Below are positions 62,931-64,000 of a stretch of 64,000 nt of DNA, one piece after another (positions within the stretch are counted from its first letter, which is position 1; each line of letters begins with the position of its first letter). The stretch covers positions 8,357,777 through 8,421,776 of the forward strand of contig NC_091233.1 of assembly GCF_040958095.1 (NCBI RefSeq). The letters are read 5' to 3'. The notes beneath the pieces are model-generated. The model was not told where the DNA came from, did no database searches, and worked only from the letters and a program-made list of their open reading frames with translations. This DNA comes from Procambarus clarkii. Its lineage: Eukaryota; Arthropoda; Malacostraca; Decapoda; Cambaridae. The position numbers and the translations under genes were made by a program.

Positions 62931-63303
62931 AATGTTGCATCAGGGGTCCAACAATAAAGTTTTTTATAATGTTGCATCAAGGGTCCAACATTAAAGTTTG
63001 TCACAATGTTGCATCAGGGGTCAAACATTAATGCTTATCATAATGTTGCATCAGGGGTCAAACATTAATGATTGTCACAATGTTGCATCAGGGGTCAAAC
63101 ATTAAAGTTTGCCACAATGTTGCATCAGGGGTCAAACATTAATGCTTATCATAATGTTGCATCAGGGGTCAAACATTAATGATTGTCACAATGTTGCATC
63201 AGGGGTCAAACATTAAAGTTTGTCATAATGTTGCATCAGGGGTCAAACATTCATGCTTATCATAATGTTGCATCAAGAGTCAAACATTAAAATTTTTCAT
63301 AAT
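62931..63303 (+). repeat. 37-bp satellite with a hairpin in every unit
   Basis: Ten copies at an exact 37-bp spacing (62,931; 62,968; 63,005; and so on to 63,264). Each unit holds TAATGTT and AACATTA as inverted arms around GCATCAGGGG. Units alternate between ...GCTTATCA and ...ATTGTCAC endings, which suggests a two-unit expansion. Confidence 0.95.
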
Positions 63304-63399
63304 TTAGCAATTTGACATAATTCGAGACGTTCTTGACTTATATTGTTATTGAAACAACTTGAAGCCCCAGAGCTGCCAGCTACCTTTCCCAGGGCTGTA

Positions 63400-64000
63400 A
63401 TGATCTGGGGAGGAAAATATCCGTCGAAGAAACGTAATTTAGCAATTCATGATTTTGAAATGAAGGATGGGGTCTTATTTTATGTAAAGGGACAGCAGGA
63501 TCGTGCAGTTTTTCAGTTGGTTATCCCAGAGGAGTTGAAGAAGTCGGCGTTGAAACTCGCACATTCGTCTAAGATTGCAGGTCATCCGGGGATTTTTAAA
63601 ACTCACATGAAAGCCAAGTCACTCTTTTTCTTCCCCGGTATGTTAACAGAGGTCATTAACTTCGTTAAGTCCTGTGGTCATTGTCAAAGGAGGAAAGGTA
63701 CCCTTCAGGTACAGGCTCCATTGCAAGAATTCCCAGAAATTTTGGAACCTTTAGATCGGGTGGGGGCTGATCTGATTGATCTGCATCACAGTCATTCAGG
63801 AAACCGTTACGTATTGGTGTTGGTAGACCACCTGTCCAGGTACACCACACTGATTGCATTGCCTCAGAAGGATTCACGAACTGTTGCAAAGGCGTTCTTA
63901 GATAGGTTCGTCACTGTATTCGGTCCCCCTAAAGTGTTAGTTTCTGAACGAGGTCAGGAATTTAATGGGAATATTTTTAGAGAAGTATGTAAAATTGTAG
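63400..64000 (+). CDS. Ty3/Gypsy-type integrase, partial (runs off right edge)
   Basis: Would insert retrotransposon cDNA into the genome. The frame is open from 63,337; I use the first Met at 63,400 although this is an internal part of a pol polyprotein, so no real start is expected. An N-terminal HHCC zinc finger is visible (His55, His62, Cys92, Cys95, with CGHC). The integrase core then begins at PLDRVGADLIDL with the first catalytic Asp124, followed by YVLVLVDHLSRYT and FGPPKVLVSERGQEFNG. At the position of the second catalytic Asp (normally SDRG) the sequence has Glu183, an unusual substitution. The window ends before the third acidic residue. Upstream, where reverse transcriptase and RNase H should lie, there is a 37-bp satellite instead, so the element is interrupted or truncated. 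Confidence 0.88.
   Translation, partial: MIWGGKYPSKKRNLAIHDFEMKDGVLFYVKGQQDRAVFQLVIPEELKKSALKLAHSSKIAGHPGIFKTHMKAKSLFFFPGMLTEVINFVKSCGHCQRRKGTLQVQAPLQEFPEILEPLDRVGADLIDLHHSHSGNRYVLVLVDHLSRYTTLIALPQKDSRTVAKAFLDRFVTVFGPPKVLVSERGQEFNGNIFREVCKIV

Overview
The window reads as eukaryotic repeat-rich DNA from an arthropod, most likely a decapod crustacean such as a crayfish (inference). Reasons: runs of the arthropod telomere unit TTAGG inside short transposons, long (TA)n tracts, Penelope-like, Ty3/Gypsy and RNase H-bearing LINE sequences, and no bacterial-style gene organisation. I see no host protein-coding gene I can support. Every recognisable coding sequence belongs to a mobile element.

Layout. 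(1) 1-23,990: one continuous satellite with a 25-bp unit (core CACCAGCAACAGG), built into nested higher-order repeats of several sizes. (2) 23,991-29,370: mixed sequence with decayed LINE pieces on the minus strand: an isolated RNase H relic at 25,968-26,177, and a longer relic at 27,955-29,340 interrupted by a CR1-like 3' fragment. (3) 29,380-46,612: a second satellite with a 30-bp unit (core CCACCACAACCATACAC), split by about 1.1 kb of unrelated sequence at 42,371-43,480. Its G-rich strand is the minus strand, opposite to the first array. (4) 46,613-48,240: low-repeat sequence with a small cluster of YY1-like and CCAAT-like sites. (5) 48,247-55,558: a (TA)n-rich nest holding two almost identical Penelope-like retroelements in head-to-head inversion, three copies of a 390-bp inverted-repeat transposon, and a palindrome made of two tRNA-like arms. 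(6) 55,565-57,250: an LTR-like sequence. (7) 57,251-64,000: further satellites (26-bp, 14-bp and 37-bp units), two tRNA-derived SINE-like heads, one very decayed RNase H-like piece, and a Ty3/Gypsy integrase that runs off the right edge.

Long open frames across both satellites are a by-product of units that contain no stop codon. They occur in all six frames and shift register with ordinary indels, so I do not call them genes. The two Penelope open frames (49,082-51,019 minus; 51,274-53,313 plus) and the Gypsy integrase (63,400 onward) are the only intact-looking coding sequences. The most unusual items are the Penelope palindrome with a hammerhead-like fold in each 3' tail, the TTAGG-bearing inverted-repeat transposons, and the layered structure of the 24-kb satellite.
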